A stretch of 64,000 bases of DNA from Phoma sp. XZ068 (taxonomy: Eukaryota > Ascomycota > Dothideomycetes > Pleosporales > Didymellaceae): positions 1,426,001-1,490,000 of the forward strand of contig RBKR01000004.1 in assembly GCA_004835665.1 (NCBI GenBank), given 5' to 3'. The stretch's first letter is position 1, and every line of letters starts with the position of its first letter. A program made the position numbers and the translations under genes. Below are positions 1 through 12,162 of the stretch, piece by piece. Below the pieces are notes generated by a model. It ran no database searches. It saw only the letters and a list, made by a program, of their open reading frames with translations, and had not been told where the DNA came from.

Positions 1-2001
1 GCCTCCGCTGAAGCAGATGTAGGGTTTCGTTCTTGGTGGAGCAGTTCGACTGCGAGAACAGCAGCAGCAGGAATGCCGTGCATACACAAGATCTGGACGA
101 AGTCGATTTGGAAATCTCGGAAGTAGTCCTTGTTGTCCACCACCATGACCACGACACTGAAGATCTCACTGCAGACAGACAGCAAATTCGTGTTCGTGTT
201 CGTGGACCCGACGTGTACCTTTTTACTCAACGTGCGTTGTAAGAGGAAGTGGTGATCCAGACTGGCAAGTCGAATGAAGACGAGAAAGAGTAGCTCCAGC
301 GGTGAGCGTTGGCAGCTCCCAGGGTCGCTGATGTCGATGCGAAGGAAATCTGGCAAGTCGTCCCAGGACTTAAGTGCCCGTGCTTCAATGTCTGCAGCAC
401 GACGAACAATCTCGTCGTGGGGTAGACAGCCTAGTGATATTTCAAGAATTTCCTCGGTAATGAGAGCGTTTGTCGCTGAGATTCGGGCGAATGTGCTGCG
501 CTGCACTGCTCCTTCTTGATTCCACCCGTCGTCATCCAGCTGTGCAATTGCGGCTTGTAACTCAGGTCCTTCAGACATCGTCTGATCATCTGTCAGATCA
601 AGTGGTATCTGTAGACGGCAATAAATCCGAGTTAGCTTTGGCGGTCGTCCAGCGAAAGCCGCAGACGACTTATCACTGTTGTATGCACAGATAAACAGTC
701 GCTTGCGTAGCTCGGCGATGAAGAGAGGGGTGTCGTCGTCGACTCTGATTTCTTGATGCAGATTTGCGCATTGTAGTGCTGCTGCGAACGCGGAAGTCTT
801 CTTCCAATTGTCATAACCTAATACGGTCAATGAGTTGGTCACAGTCAAGGCCACACAGAAGGGCCGGCGAATTGCCTGGGCAACTCACTTCCTCGCGAAC
901 GTAGTGAGCAATATGCGATGGAGTTTTCGTACAAGAGCCATAGATACAGATCATTGAGTACGCCGAGCTCATCGCAGAACTCAACGCACGTTTCTGATGC
1001 TTTATGCATGCTGTCGGCTAGTGCAGCCCGGTCAACAGGAGCTGTGTCGTGTGAGCAGAACACAGGATCGCCATCTGTGCTCACAGTTAGCAGTCTGACT
1101 GTTTGGAGTACGGCGTTGATGGCATGCCTTTCAGAGACTGGGCGAGAAGCGACACCAAAGAAACCAGAATGCCGACCACTTCCCATCTGAGATAAACGCC
1201 TGTTACGTTCGCGCAGAACTCGCGAGGGGTCGTTTCTCGCCTCAGTAACCGCGACAGAGGCTTTGTTGAGTTTTGCCAGATCTGCGCAGACATTGCCTCG
1301 ATATCTCCGGTTTTTGACGACTTGAGAACCTTGTGCCAGGTTGTCCATATCCCGTCGAGGTAAATTCTGACCATGGGTTCGATGACCACAACGCCTCCGG
1401 CGAACGAAAACCACTTGTTGATATACTTTTGCACGGACGACATATCCTTCAACAGTACAAGCACTTTCGAGCCTCTATCAATATGTGCTTGTGAGACCTT
1501 GGATCCGGTCGACCCGGGGGGTGAAAGGCCAATGCTCGGTTCGTGTTCGGTTAGGACTGCAGAGTGACTGATGAAGGAAGCTCCATTCTCGAACCCTTGT
1601 GCATCGGTATGAGCAAGGTTGCTTGGTGGTTGCATGACAGAAACTGGTGTGGGCGCTGTGAGACTGTCTTCTGACTGGACTGAGCGGGAGAATGGTAGAA
1701 AGCTCGTCGAGCGTTCGATATGTTCGAGATGTGTAAGATATGCTGCAGGTACAGATGTGCGCCCTGTTCCGGAGAGAGGCTGATACGCAGTCCTTTCGCG
1801 TTCCGTACTTGACGAGCTCGGACTTGACGGTGGTGACCGCTTCGTGGCCGGCTTTGTCAAAGGCGCAGGGTGGTAAACACACTTGTCAGACTTGCCCCTC
1901 TTCAAGCATCTCCCACAGTGTGGCATCATATGGTCGCATCGAAGCTTCCCCTTTCGGCATGGCTCACATGCCTGCAACTTGCCATTGCGGCGGTACGTCA
2001 T
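1..2001 (-). CDS. Zn2Cys6 fungal transcription factor, 3' end outside window
   Basis: Nuclear DNA-binding regulator of the fungal binuclear-zinc-cluster class. The N-terminus carries the Zn2Cys6 motif (ACEPCRKGKLRCD, then C-x2-C and a last Cys before VYHP). A basic Ser/Pro-rich linker follows, then a fungal-specific middle homology region (LRWEVVGILVSL, NDLYLWLLYEN, and ELRKRLFICAYNSDK followed by AGRPPKL). The frame runs open to position 1, so the C-terminus lies beyond the left edge. Introns are inferred at 818-888 (GTGAGT donor, good) and at about 1095-1138 (weak GTCTCT donor, needed to join two frames; less certain). Translation may begin at 2001 (MTYRRNGKLQ) or at an in-frame ATG at 2034; the shorter start fits the family better. 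Target genes cannot be told from the sequence. Confidence 0.85.
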
Positions 2002-2034
2002 ATTTTGATGCTTCTCAATATGCGTCGTCCGCAA

Positions 2035-2796
2035 GCGAGCAGGAAACAGGTTCCCGGTCTGTCAAAGTCAGTATTGCTCAAGAGGTGGGAAGAATGCTGT
2101 ACTCGGACCATGGTGAATTCTTTGGTTGCCGCAGCACAGTGAAGCGGCGAGGCTGAGGAGAAGAGTGATCGCGGTGGCAGTTGGATGGTGCTCGTTTCCG
2201 CAGAAGCTTTCTAGACTAACTGCGTGCGATGACTTTTGCAATACGCATATCTGCCGGCGACATTGGTTAAGAATGGTTGGTCGATGTGCTGGGAGAATGT
2301 GCGGCGTTCGGACTCCGAACTCCGCACGCGGCTTCCGCCTGTCGTTTTAGCGCGTGACAGTCAACCCTCCTTCGCCATCTTCATCGGTAGGCAACGACCA
2401 CAACCACAAGTGGAGACTAAGTTGGAAACATCTGCAGTAACCCATGCCACATTTATTATGTTGTAGCATTCATATGTCTCCGATTGCTCCATTTCGTGAC
2501 TGCTCAGGGAAGTTTGGAGTCCTTCTGTTAAAATTGAGGAGCTTTTCACAGGTGATCGAATGTCTCTGGAGAATACGCAGCCTCTGTTAGTCATCAAGTA
2601 GTTGTCTTGGATGATATAAACCTCTACAAGCGTTTTATAACTACCAGTAAGTAAAAGATACACATGGAACTGGCGTACTGCAACCCTGGAAAGCCTGGTG
2701 TGTGTCAACATCTCAGAGTCCAATGGTAATTGCAAACTGATCACAGTTCCTCTTTGTTCCTTCAACAGATATTTCATGACAATGCAAAGCAGTAGC
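2035..2796. other. intergenic, upstream of the zinc-cluster gene
   Basis: This stretch separates the start of the Zn2Cys6 gene from the 3' end of the GNAT gene, both on the minus strand. It should contain the regulator's promoter and the acetyltransferase 3' UTR. A 138-codon ATG-initiated minus-strand frame (2361-2777) lies here, but it shows no recognisable domain or coding character, so I do not call it a gene. Confidence 0.4.
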
Positions 2797-3518
2797 TCAC
2801 AATCTCTTCACCATTGTCAGAACCACGTCGTTCACGCCAGTCTCCCCGCTTTTCCCGTTGTCTAACACCAAAGAGCATGGTTGGAAACCAATCTTCTCGT
2901 AGAAGCTTCTACCGGTCGTGTTCCACCGGACCATGTCCAGATGAATCCCAGCCACGCCCTCGCGTTTTAATGCATCGAACAGCGTATTAATAAGAAGCGA
3001 CCCCCAGCCTTTCCGTTGGAACTCGGGCAGGATGTCAATATGCATATGGGCCGGGTACTTTTCCAGCTCCTTCGGCCATGCCTGTAGCGCACTGCACTCA
3101 GCGTGGTACACTGCGTGTCTGAAGCCTTTGGTTTCCTCCTTCTCCATCAATGGGTCTTCGGTCTGTACATCGGGCCCTGGGACTTGCTGTGGATCCACTC
3201 TAGGAGCGAACTCCTGCCGCCATCTTTCTGCGAACGTTGAAGTGTCGGTCGTGCCGAGGCAATAGCCCACAGCGCGACCTTGCCCATCGTCGAGCACAAA
3301 ACAAGTAGCAGGTGCGAGGGTCACGTAAACTCTGTACCAAAGGTGAGAGCCGATCGTACGCGTTGGCTCCCAATCCAATGTGGGTTCAATAGTGACGTAA
3401 AACTCCGGGGAAGTGAGTACGAGATTACCTTGTTCATCTAGTGCCTTGAACTTACAACATGGAGACCATTTTCAAAATCTCGGGCTGGATCATAAGATCG
3501 CACAAACGGCGTAGGCAT
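2797..3518 (-). CDS. GNAT-family N-acetyltransferase
   Basis: Predicted acyl-CoA dependent N-acetyltransferase of about 222 aa, probably soluble; the substrate is not evident. Translation starts at 3518 (MPTPFVRSYDP). A 53-bp intron (3403-3455, GTAAGT donor, CTCAC branch-like motif) joins exon 1 in phase 0 to the long second exon. The acetyl-CoA loop of motif A is visible as ILPEFQRKGWGSLLI (Q-x2-G-x-G type). It is followed by DMVRWNTTGRSFYEKIGF, the usual motif B region where Asn and Tyr lie near the CoA. An insertion with Pro- and acid-rich sequence sits before the core. It could equally be related to O-GlcNAcase-associated GNAT domains; the specific role is unknown. Confidence 0.8.
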
Positions 3519-3918
3519 GGTGTCGGAGTATTTGCTTGATATTTGAAAGAGAAGTCCGTGTGAACAGCATCTTACTCTGCGGCCGCAACTGATGCTTATA
3601 TCCACCCCACAGAGGATATCCGGGGCGGAAGCCGGATTGCTTACACTAGGCCCGTGTAAGCACGCTGCGGGGCTGTGGTGGATGATCTTGGCATTGACTA
3701 GTTCCTCGGTTTCAGACATTCACCCAAGGCCTCAAACGTATTTTCGGAGTGTGAATCTCGATGCGTTATGCAGAGTGCAAGAGGGCCAGAGCTTGAACTA
3801 CAGAAGCAGACGATCTCGGTCTAGTCCGTTTTAGGTAACCGGCACTTCCAAGTCGCGACTCAGTTTCGTGCAAACAAATGAGTGCATATAGTGGGCCAGG
3901 AAACAAAGACGGAAACGA
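3519..3918. other. intergenic between GNAT and RBR genes
   Basis: About 400 bp holding the GNAT promoter and the RBR gene 3' UTR (both genes minus strand). I see no convincing gene or repeat in it. Confidence 0.4.
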
Positions 3919-5332
3919 TTAGACACGATGTAAGCGACATTCCATGCACGCCTCCAGCTGACAACGGCGGCATCTCATGATGAACTTTCTGTGCTTTCTG
4001 TTGCACATCTCACATTGGAAGCGGCCGTGCTCGATCTTGGTAAACTTCTTGCGACCTTGGTGCTCGCATTCGTCCCTATCACGAAGTTGCTCTTGCACTT
4101 GAACAATACGGCGCCGTCGCTCCGCCGGAAGTATGTTGGGGGGTGCAGCTCTGTCTACGACTTGTTCGGCACGTCTGATCAGATTTTCTTCAATCCAGAA
4201 AGAGCACTCGCATTGACGTGGAGTTGCCCACTCCGTTCCACAGATGTAGCAGAACTCGGCACCGCATGTGCAACTGCATTAGGTCAGCTGGGTCGTGATG
4301 CATTTTGAGAAAACCTTACATCATGTGATTGCATCCCCATTCAATTTCAACTAGTGAACGACAGGAGAAGCAACGCTGCCATTTGCTTCTGGTTGCAAGT
4401 TCCAATGTAGCTTGGATTTCCGGGTCTTCTGGGCAATCCCCTTCGTGACCAGTGTTGTTACAGACCGTACAAGTCTTTGCCTCGCAACGGGAACAAGTAG
4501 CTTCGCCTGCCACGATGTTATTTGGAGCGATGAACCTGCCACAATCGGGGTTGCTGCAGTAGGTCTTGTCTTTGGTGGCCTTCTCTAACTCCGCATGCTG
4601 AAAGTTGTCCATCTCAGATATAGTCAAAGTGTTGGCAATGATTGCAAAAGGTACTGCAACAGCACAGCATCGAGGTGGTAACAATGCCAGATCGCGGTCA
4701 ACAACGCTTGCCATGATGAACCTCCTCAAACAAGGCACACAGTATCCATCTCCACATGCCAGCCGAGTAATGTCGGCCCTGCGGAAGTTATCGGTACAAC
4801 CTGTGCACTCGTACGCCTCCCGAGCCAACTTATTGAGTACATGTGCCTGGCGTTGATATGGAACTGACGGTCCCGCTTCAGCTTGAGGATACTCGTAGAG
4901 ATCGTCATCGGTAATTAGCAATGTTGCTAAACGGTGAACAATTTCATCTTCAATGTAGTCATGGCGAGCTTCCTGGGTGTAGGGAGGGGGTGGCTCTAGA
5001 TCAGGGTCATTGACGCTCATCTGCACGGCCATACAGTGGTCATCCTGTGCCTGTTGATTCTCACGGGTGATATCGGCGATGGCCTGTGCATCCGTTTCGA
5101 CAGCATTGGCGAAGCTATGAGCAAGCTTGACATCTTTCAAGAAAGCCAAATGGGCCTCGATTTCGTTGAGATAACTGGAGTAGGCGAGCTCCAAGTCCGG
5201 GATGTTGTTGGGCGGATATTTTGCTTTTTTGGTGTGCTCACGATAGTTGATCTCGTCCAGCTGCAGGGTCAGAGCTACGATCTCATCGTCCAGATAACCC
5301 GAATGGGTGCCTAGAACAGCAACAGTCGCCAT
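3919..5332 (-). CDS. RBR (RING-IBR-RING) E3 ubiquitin ligase
   Basis: Spliced protein of 455 aa. A 46-bp intron (4274-4319) interrupts the RING2 motif and splices to give GCNHMICTCGAEFCYICG. Domain order: acidic/helical N-terminus (1-170); RING1 with Cys pairs C176/C179, C193/C198/C201 and C222/C223; IBR around 255-310 (YCSNPDCGRFI, CSRCEAKTC); RING2 from about 321. RBR ligases accept ubiquitin from E2 on a RING2 cysteine, and C339 in the HMICTCG segment is the likely acceptor. A further Cys/His-rich tail (CEMCNRKH, RCRRCQLEACMEC) could bind another zinc. The architecture matches fungal RBR proteins with IBR domains; the substrate is unknown. The start codon at 5332 gives the longest frame. 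Confidence 0.9.
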
Positions 5333-6277
5333 GGCGTGTTAGATATGGATGGAATCGGCATGGAGAAAAGAACCTCAGGAGATGAGCATCAGGCACAGGA
5401 CTCCAGTTCTTAAGCGGCTGACTGCGCATGGGATCGGAACGAATCTAAGGTATGGCATGTAGACTGAGTGGTCCGTCTCCGCCCATTCGCTACTTTCACC
5501 CAGCATAACGGATCTGTGGAACTTAGCAATGGCACCACTTCGCACTCTCTTGGTCTGAGCCGGTGCCAATAACCTAGTTCCTCTCTGCAGTCTTTGGCCT
5601 GCTTGACGGAGCACGGAAACGCAGTGAGATAATGTGGTGCCAATTTCTACTGTCCGAAAATGCAGGATTGGATGGTGTCGCAAAATCCGCTCTCAGGCAA
5701 CATTTTCGAAGTACGCGAGCGGTCAGCGCTACCCATGTTGAGCACTCACGAAAAGGATGCGAGCGAAGTACGAAGTAGCAAGGGTGGGAGAGCAGGTTCG
5801 AGGACAGAAATGAGTTGGAACGTGCACCTGATTTACATGCCGCCCCATGCCACCGAGGAGTGGCTCACCAGAACGAGGTCGCCGCAGAGCTTCGCTTTGG
5901 ACCTGTCGGACGACTTCCGAATCTCGCATGCGCCATGCAAGCGTGCATGATGTGTGGCAGAGTGATGCTTCAAGATTGGGACTCGATTTGGGCGCTTTAG
6001 CCTTCCTGGGCGACATTAACAAGCTTCGCCACGCTAAACGGAAGGGGTGACATCATAGTATCCGGCAGCCACAACACAAGCCGCTACGTGAAACTTGCTG
6101 GGGACGACATATGGCCAAAACGAGTCCGCGCCGCCTACCTGGTACATTTCAAAGTCGTCCCGCCGGTCGCTTGCTTCCTGTGTTTTCCTTTCCTTCAGTA
6201 CAGTGTCCAATCCACACAATTGGCACGCGACCAGCACGCGTAGTATTCGACTGTCCCTATCAACAACACAGCACAAC
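5333..6277. promoter_or_regulatory. divergent intergenic region, RBR gene / App1-like gene
   Basis: The flanking genes are transcribed away from this 945-bp region, so it should hold both promoters. Short overlapping frames on both strands show no domain and no consistent coding pattern. I see no clear repeat. Confidence 0.45.
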
Positions 6278-7898
6278 ATGGCCCCGAACAGGAACTTGCA
6301 GCGCGCCCTGCTACTGAGCGCAACACTGGGCCTCACACACGCCGTTTCTCTGCCAGAACCAACGGCCGCCCCCGCAAAGGTCGAAGTCCGAGCGCCTGTC
6401 GTGACGCCTGCGGCGATCCGGTTCGACGACAGATACAGTTACATTCAGAAACGGAACATCCTGGACGACATCAAGAGCGGTGTTGACGGTATCGCCAAAT
6501 CCTGGGGTAGCGTGCTTGGGACGGATCTGCCCAGCTTCTTCACAGATGGTAAGCTTTCGGTGTCATCGTACGCTAGTAAAGCTTGTGCTGACCAAGAAAG
6601 GCATCCCTGGTTGGTTCGAAAATCTACCAACAGGCACCAATGTCATGTCAAGTTTGGGCATTGGTGACGATGATCTTGCTGCCATACCCACCCAAGTCCT
6701 CAACATCCCGCCGTACGCGAACTGGACGGACCAGGGTTGGAACGTACGTTTTCGCGGCAATGTGTACAAGATCCCGAACATCTCCCAGTCGAAGATCGAT
6801 GATCTCGCCAACATCTTCCTCATCGACACAAGCGTGGACAAGCTGCCCGACGACCAGAAGGCTAATGCGCGCAACCTTACACGGTCCATCTTCGTTGTCC
6901 AGCAAGGCGAGGAGAATGTTACCATGACACTCGAGCCTGCGCCCATGCAAGGCGGTGATGGTGAGCCCGGCGGCGGCAATGCCATCACACCACCCGGAGG
7001 CAACCAAACTGTCAAGCTCCCGTATGAGACAACCGCCGAAGGAGACTTCGACATCTTCGTACCAATTCAGGGCAATGGTCTGCTCAACGGCAACGAGACT
7101 GAGAATGTGCAGCGCCTCAACGTCCACACCAACGGTACCGACTCTGGCAATGCTACCGCATTTCTCGTCCCGCCCACAGGTATCACTTTCATCTCCGACA
7201 TTGACGACATTCTCAGAGTAACCAAGATCTACGATCCGAAGGAGGGGCTGCTGAACTCTTTCGCCCGCAACTTCACCCAGTGGATGAACATGCCCGATAT
7301 CTATCGCAACTGGTCGCAGACTCTGCCCAACAACACCCACTTCCACTACCTGACTACAACCCCTGAGCAGGCTACTCGCAACTACATGGACTTCATCTAC
7401 AAGACCTATCCTGGCGGTTCATTCGACACGCGACCCCTCAACTTCTCCGATGTCAAGGCTACCTTGTCCATTCGCATGTACCTGCTGCAGAAGATCTTTG
7501 TCACTTTCCCTCAGAGGAAGTTCGTGCTTGTGGCCGACACATCCAACTCTGATGTCATGAAAGACTACCCTCAGCTTGCCCACGACTACCCCAACCAGGT
7601 GCAATGCATTTTCTTGCGCAACACCTCCTCTACCGACAGCAGCGATTGGTTCCCGTACAACACCGAAGGCTTCAAGGGCTTGAACAACCGCAGTTACATG
7701 TTCTTCCACGTGCCCGATGATCTGAGAGGTCTGGACATTGCTAATGGCCAGTGCTTGAACGAGTCGATCCAGCAGAATGTCACGTTCTCAAGACAAGCTG
7801 AGGTTCTGGGCATTCATGGCGCGGGGAGCAATGTCGCTGGTAGTGCCAGCATCAGTTTTGTAGTCGCGCTGGTCGCTGCTATGCTGCTGACTCTGTAG
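6278..7898 (+). CDS. secreted/anchored App1-like (DUF2183) protein
   Basis: Spliced protein of 522 aa, with one 52-bp intron (6549-6600, GTAAGC donor, GCTGAC branch). The N-terminus is a probable signal peptide (basic MAPNRNLQR, then a hydrophobic stretch ending near THA). The C-terminus is hydrophobic (SFVVALVAAMLLTL) after a small-residue Gly/Ala/Ser region, which suggests a GPI anchor. Many NxS/T sequons fit passage through the secretory path. The core resembles the App1/DUF2183 phosphatidate-phosphatase-like HAD domain (ITFISDIDDILRVTKIY, then ARNFTQWM, YLTTTPEQ, YKTYPGGSF). The catalytic DxDxT motif reads D290-I-D292-D-I294, so the usual Thr is Ile. Activity is therefore uncertain. Confidence 0.8.
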
Positions 7899-8484
7899 AA
7901 TGTCTGCTTCATGCTATGTACGATTTCTGGTGTTTTAGTGGGATTATGGCAACGTTTGGGCAGTATGGAGTTTTTTGTCGTTGGATTCATAGTGCTCGTA
8001 CCAGTTATAGCGAGTGAATCTCCAACAACCACTGGTATTGTATACATGTCTCGAATATGAAGTAAGCCAATATTTCCTCCACCCAGCCCGAATTTGTTCA
8101 AACAGCTCTTCCTCGTTGGAGTTCTGGTCGGTGTCAGCTTCGGTGGCTGCGCTGTCGTCCTGCACGTCCGTTTCAGTGAGCTGACACGCCTTGCAGCATG
8201 GGTTGCAAGAGTTGCCACAGCTCTGATAGTATGTTATCCACTAGCCATGAGGATCTCGGTCTGGCTATAATGTGTCGCAGTGCGATCGTTGAGTATGTGG
8301 GGTGAGCCAATGGTGCTCCTTCCTCGACCATTCACCCGGATCTCTTGGCAACCTTCCCGTCTCGTCAGTTGGCTGACCTGGTTCTCTCACCGTACCTCAC
8401 CATCGTAGGTCATTGTTCTTCATCATTGCCAGCTTGCTCTTTCCCGGGGCTACAGACAAGCTGCGGACAGACCTGGATGCCACC
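7899..8484. other. intergenic before coiled-coil gene
   Basis: Contains the 3' UTR of the App1-like gene and presumably the promoter of the coiled-coil gene. The frame of the latter is open back to 8410 without an ATG, so an upstream exon ending in this stretch is possible. No other gene is supported. Confidence 0.4.
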
Positions 8485-9847
8485 ATGCAAATGAGAGAAG
8501 ACCTAGTCAATAACACGAGCGAAGTCAGACAGCAACTACAAGCAGACTTGGCCGAGGTCGACACGCATGGCTCCACCGAATTGGGCTTGGTAGAGAAGCA
8601 AGCCAAATTGAGCACTAGCCTCCTTAACTTCAACAAAACATTGAAGACGATGATCCCCAATCTTGACCGTACTGAAAACAAATGCCTCCATGAGCGTCTA
8701 GCAGTGCTTGAAGCGGAGAGGGATCTTTTGAAACAAAAGCTGGACAAGAAGAACAACAACATCGTCCCCAAAAATAGCAAGAACGTCAAGGTCCTCTACC
8801 TAAGGATCGAGGAGTTGATGGCCAATACGTATCAGCTCGACGAAGAGTTGCAGGCATCCAACAACAGGAACGTGGAGCTCGAGCAGCAGGTTGCTGATCG
8901 CAGTGCCACACGGCAACAAGATATCGCCGAAAACCAGAAACGGGTGAGTCGCTTGGTCACCGAAAAAATCCCAATATCAGCATCAAATCGACAAGCTTCG
9001 GGCATCCTTCGAGACGCTTGCACTCTCGGCGGGTAGCAGCTCATCCATCGAGCATCTTCGGGGGGACCTACACACTGCCCGAGACGAGCAGCGCACGCTC
9101 TAAACAGAGCTCGAAGAAGTAAGGCATGAGCGGGAGTTGATGAGAGAGCACGCATCGGAGATGCAACGGCAAGTATCCTCTCTGAGTACTACGATTTCGG
9201 TCGTCACCCAAGAGCTCAATTCATCAAAGGAAATGTGCACTGCGACCATTGAAGAAAAAGAGGAGCTGGAGCGGAAGACTGCAGTCCTTTGCGCCCAGGA
9301 GATGGGTCTCCGCGAGAAGCTTACGGCCTCAGAGAGAGCGCAGGGCCGGCTGTGGGATGAGCTGCGAGCAGCAACTGATGCATTGGCGTCATACAAGCGC
9401 CATGTCGAGGGAATGGCCGAGGAACAGATCAATGCTGCCGAGAAGGAGCTCGTCGTTGCAAAGGTCCAGATCGACAAACTCGAGCAGCGTTGCCGAGAGA
9501 AAGATGATGCCGGGAGAAGCAAGGAGGCAGAGCACACCGAGAACATCCGTGAGCTTATGGAGAAGATCAAGGTCGAGGGCCTCGAGTCCAAGGCCTTGAA
9601 TTCGGCTCTCGAGGAGCAGGCCAGCAACAATGCCCGAAATCAACTGCAGATCCGGCGGATGGGAAAGACCCTGGTTCGACTTCGCTGGCAGGCAGTCCTA
9701 CGATTGGTTCACTGCCAGGTCAAATCGGCTCGTATCGAGCTGGTCCTGAGTGCCCTGATCTATTACCGAAAGGCTTGGGAAACGACTCGAAGAGAATGGG
9801 AGGACCAGGTTGCCGAGCAGTTTGAGGGCTTCCCCACGTCGCCATGA
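8485..9847 (+). pseudogene. coiled-coil protein gene with in-frame stop, possibly broken
   Basis: The sequence encodes an almost continuous heptad-like Glu/Lys/Gln/Leu-rich coiled coil, ending in a short basic/aromatic segment (RLRWQAVLRLVHCQVK). The first ATG is at 8485. A GTGAGT donor at 8944 and CAG at 8978-8980 define a very short 37-bp intron that keeps the helix in frame. At 9101-9103 a TAA interrupts this same frame, which then continues open with equally good coiled-coil sequence to 9847. Either the gene carries a nonsense mutation, or a 75-bp in-frame intron (about 9033-9107, weak GTAGCA donor) removes the stop. The skipped segment itself looks like coiled coil, which favours mutation. 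No known family is recognised. Confidence 0.5.
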
Positions 9848-10389
9848 TGCCCGAAATAGCGAAGGGTACGAAGCTCGTTTGCGGTCCCTAGCCTGATTTG
9901 AGCTGTTTGATGTAAATAATTATAACGCCAACATTACCGACAAATGTAGCCACATTAACAGGCATCTAAATACGCATGAGAACATACGCGTATGGCTTCA
10001 GTCATTCTACCAAGCGAATGATATGCAGTGTTGGGCCCATGTGTGCTGGGTGCTGCGATTGCCTTGAAACATTGAACAAGTCCATGTTAAAATGCGAACT
10101 CGGTACAAACCCTGCGTAGGTGTTCTGTATTACTGGGTAAGGTGGTGTTCGGTAGGCGTTAAATCAACGAAACGAGCTCCTTCGTACGCCAATACAGACG
10201 ATGTGAAGACTAACAGTCTTCGACTGATGAGCTAGTTCAAGTACAATATTCGCTGTTTGATATGGTGTTGTGAGGTAGGGTATACATGCATCGCTAAGTT
10301 CAGCCACTACCCCTCGCTGTCCTGTGCGGAATCCACCTCAGCAACCCTCTTGCTACTCGCACAAATCTTCCACGCCGCAGCCTTGACTT
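9848..10389. other. convergent intergenic region
   Basis: Lies between the 3' ends of the coiled-coil gene (+) and the F-box-like gene (-). No gene or repeat is seen; it presumably holds two 3' UTRs. Confidence 0.4.
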
Positions 10390-12162
10390 CTAATCAGAAT
10401 CGTCGCTACTAGGCGGATCCTCTGTCGGCGGCCGGGTTGAATGGCTCAACGAAAAATCAAGAACATCGCTCTTCGCGCCTGCATCCACAAACTTCCTCAG
10501 ACACCACCCAATCTGCACCGCCGTAGACTTTTCATTACCCAGCGGATCTGTTTGCCGCCCCTTGACAAAGATGATTTGGTTTTCGCTGTCTTCGCGGTCG
10601 TAGACACGGTCTGATGCGCCAAAGGCAATGATAGCCAGCTTCGAGCTTCTTCCCTGGAGTTTAGCGTGCTTCGTGCTGGTCTCGAAGCCCTGTTGTGCGA
10701 GGCCGGCGAGGAGGTGCTCGTAGATCTTGCGGGGGAGTTTGCTGGAGGATGGACGTGTTGTTGGCCAGGTGGTAACATTGAGCGTTACGAGGTTGGAGAG
10801 ATCGCCAAGGCAGTTCTGTTGAATTAGCATCCAGCGCAGTGTGTTGGTAGATGGGTGAGAATTACCTCGAAATTGACAAAGCTGTCGTTCTTGGGCCGAA
10901 CCACGCTTACATTCGGGAAGGCCATGGAGAGTTGTTCAAGCAATGTGCAGTCCTTGCAAATGGACGAGAACGAAGCATAGTCGTACACGAGCTCGTCATC
11001 ACACTCCTCGGGAGCCCCCGAAGCGTGTATACTTAGCTGTTTGAGCGTTTTACCGTGCCTCACGACACCGGCAGACGCTGGCAGGCTGTTCACGCGTGAG
11101 TAGTCCAACGTGAGGACTTTGATGCCGGAGACAAGACACAGGAAGCCGTCCAGCGCGCCCAGGCCATCGTTCTCGGCGTTATCTGTAAACTTGACTTCCA
11201 GTGTCTCCAGCTTCTGAGGTAGTTTGGTGCTCTTGCTCAACTCGGCGAACAGGGCATCGGTGCCAGTGCAACTAAAGATTCGGATGCTCTTGACGGAGCG
11301 AAAGTCGATGATATTGCAGTATGTTTCTGCCGCATACCGCAGACCAAGCTTCTGCAGCGTAATCTCCTTGAGCGCAAGAGGTGTGCATTTGGCGAATGGC
11401 CGCATGTGGCTGAACATGGTCGAGGTGATCAAACCAGGCCCGGTGGACGAGTCATTCAGCTCCCTTTCTGGAATGGGCACGTCGCTGTCTTCAAAGCTCG
11501 CATGTAGTGTGATCTTGTCCAGATTCGATGTGTGCTTGAGGATAAAGTGGCAATAGTCCAGGACCTCGCGCGAGTCTGGATACAGGCCGATTTTGCGGAC
11601 GTTGGCGAATTGATCCTTGAAGTCTGGAATCTTCTGCAGCTCGTCCAGGACATTCCTGTCGAGCGCAATGCTCTCGGCCCACTTCAGGCGCTTCTGCTTC
11701 TTGTACAGCAGTACCAGGTTGTCGCCGGAGAAGGGCGACCAGGGGTGCCATGAGAACTTCTCGAGGATATTCTCGGGCAGCAGCTCCAGTATCATGCGCA
11801 CGGCAAAGTTGGCCTGGTGGATCTGGTTGCACTTGTCCAGGACATCGGTCAGGTACAGGTCGAGCTTGCGAATGTGCGGCAGGCCGAGGTTCTTGGGGTT
11901 GAGGAAGGCGCCGAGGCGAGTGTCCTTGCTCGAGCCGACATCGATGGTGACTTCGCGGTAGAGGCGACGGACGGTAATCTCGCGGAGTTGCTTGGAGGTG
12001 AGGCACAAGCTCTTGAGATCGGTGGGGCGGTTGATCTGCGCAGCGTTGAGTTGGGCGCCCGCGTGGTGCAGACAGCGCGGCAGTACTTACATGGTCGACG
12101 ACCAGCGTCTTGAGGTCGGTCGGCAGGCTGGTGAAGCTGGGGCGGGGGATTTGCGGAGACAT
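10390..12162 (-). CDS. F-box/leucine-rich-repeat-like protein
   Basis: Spliced protein of 555 aa from three exons; introns are 12036-12090 (55 bp) and 10816-10865 (50 bp). The first exon plus the start of the second reads LPTDLKTLVVDHI, then LKSLCLTSKQLRE. This is the degenerate F-box pattern (LPxE/D...L..L..CK) usual in Pezizomycotina, which would bind Skp1 in an SCF ubiquitin ligase. The body contains irregular leucine-rich segments (VRKIGLYPDS, LKEITLQKLGLRY, LETLEVKFTDN, IKVLTLDYSRV, LKQLSIHASG) that would form a substrate-binding solenoid. The tail is acidic (PPSSDDSD). The F-box assignment rests on a short motif; the LRR nature is clearer. The target is unknown. Confidence 0.7.

Noticed and set aside
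2361..2777. 138-codon minus-strand frame with ATG
   Set aside because: No domain, no fit to neighbouring gene structure, and low-complexity translation; more likely UTR/promoter sequence.
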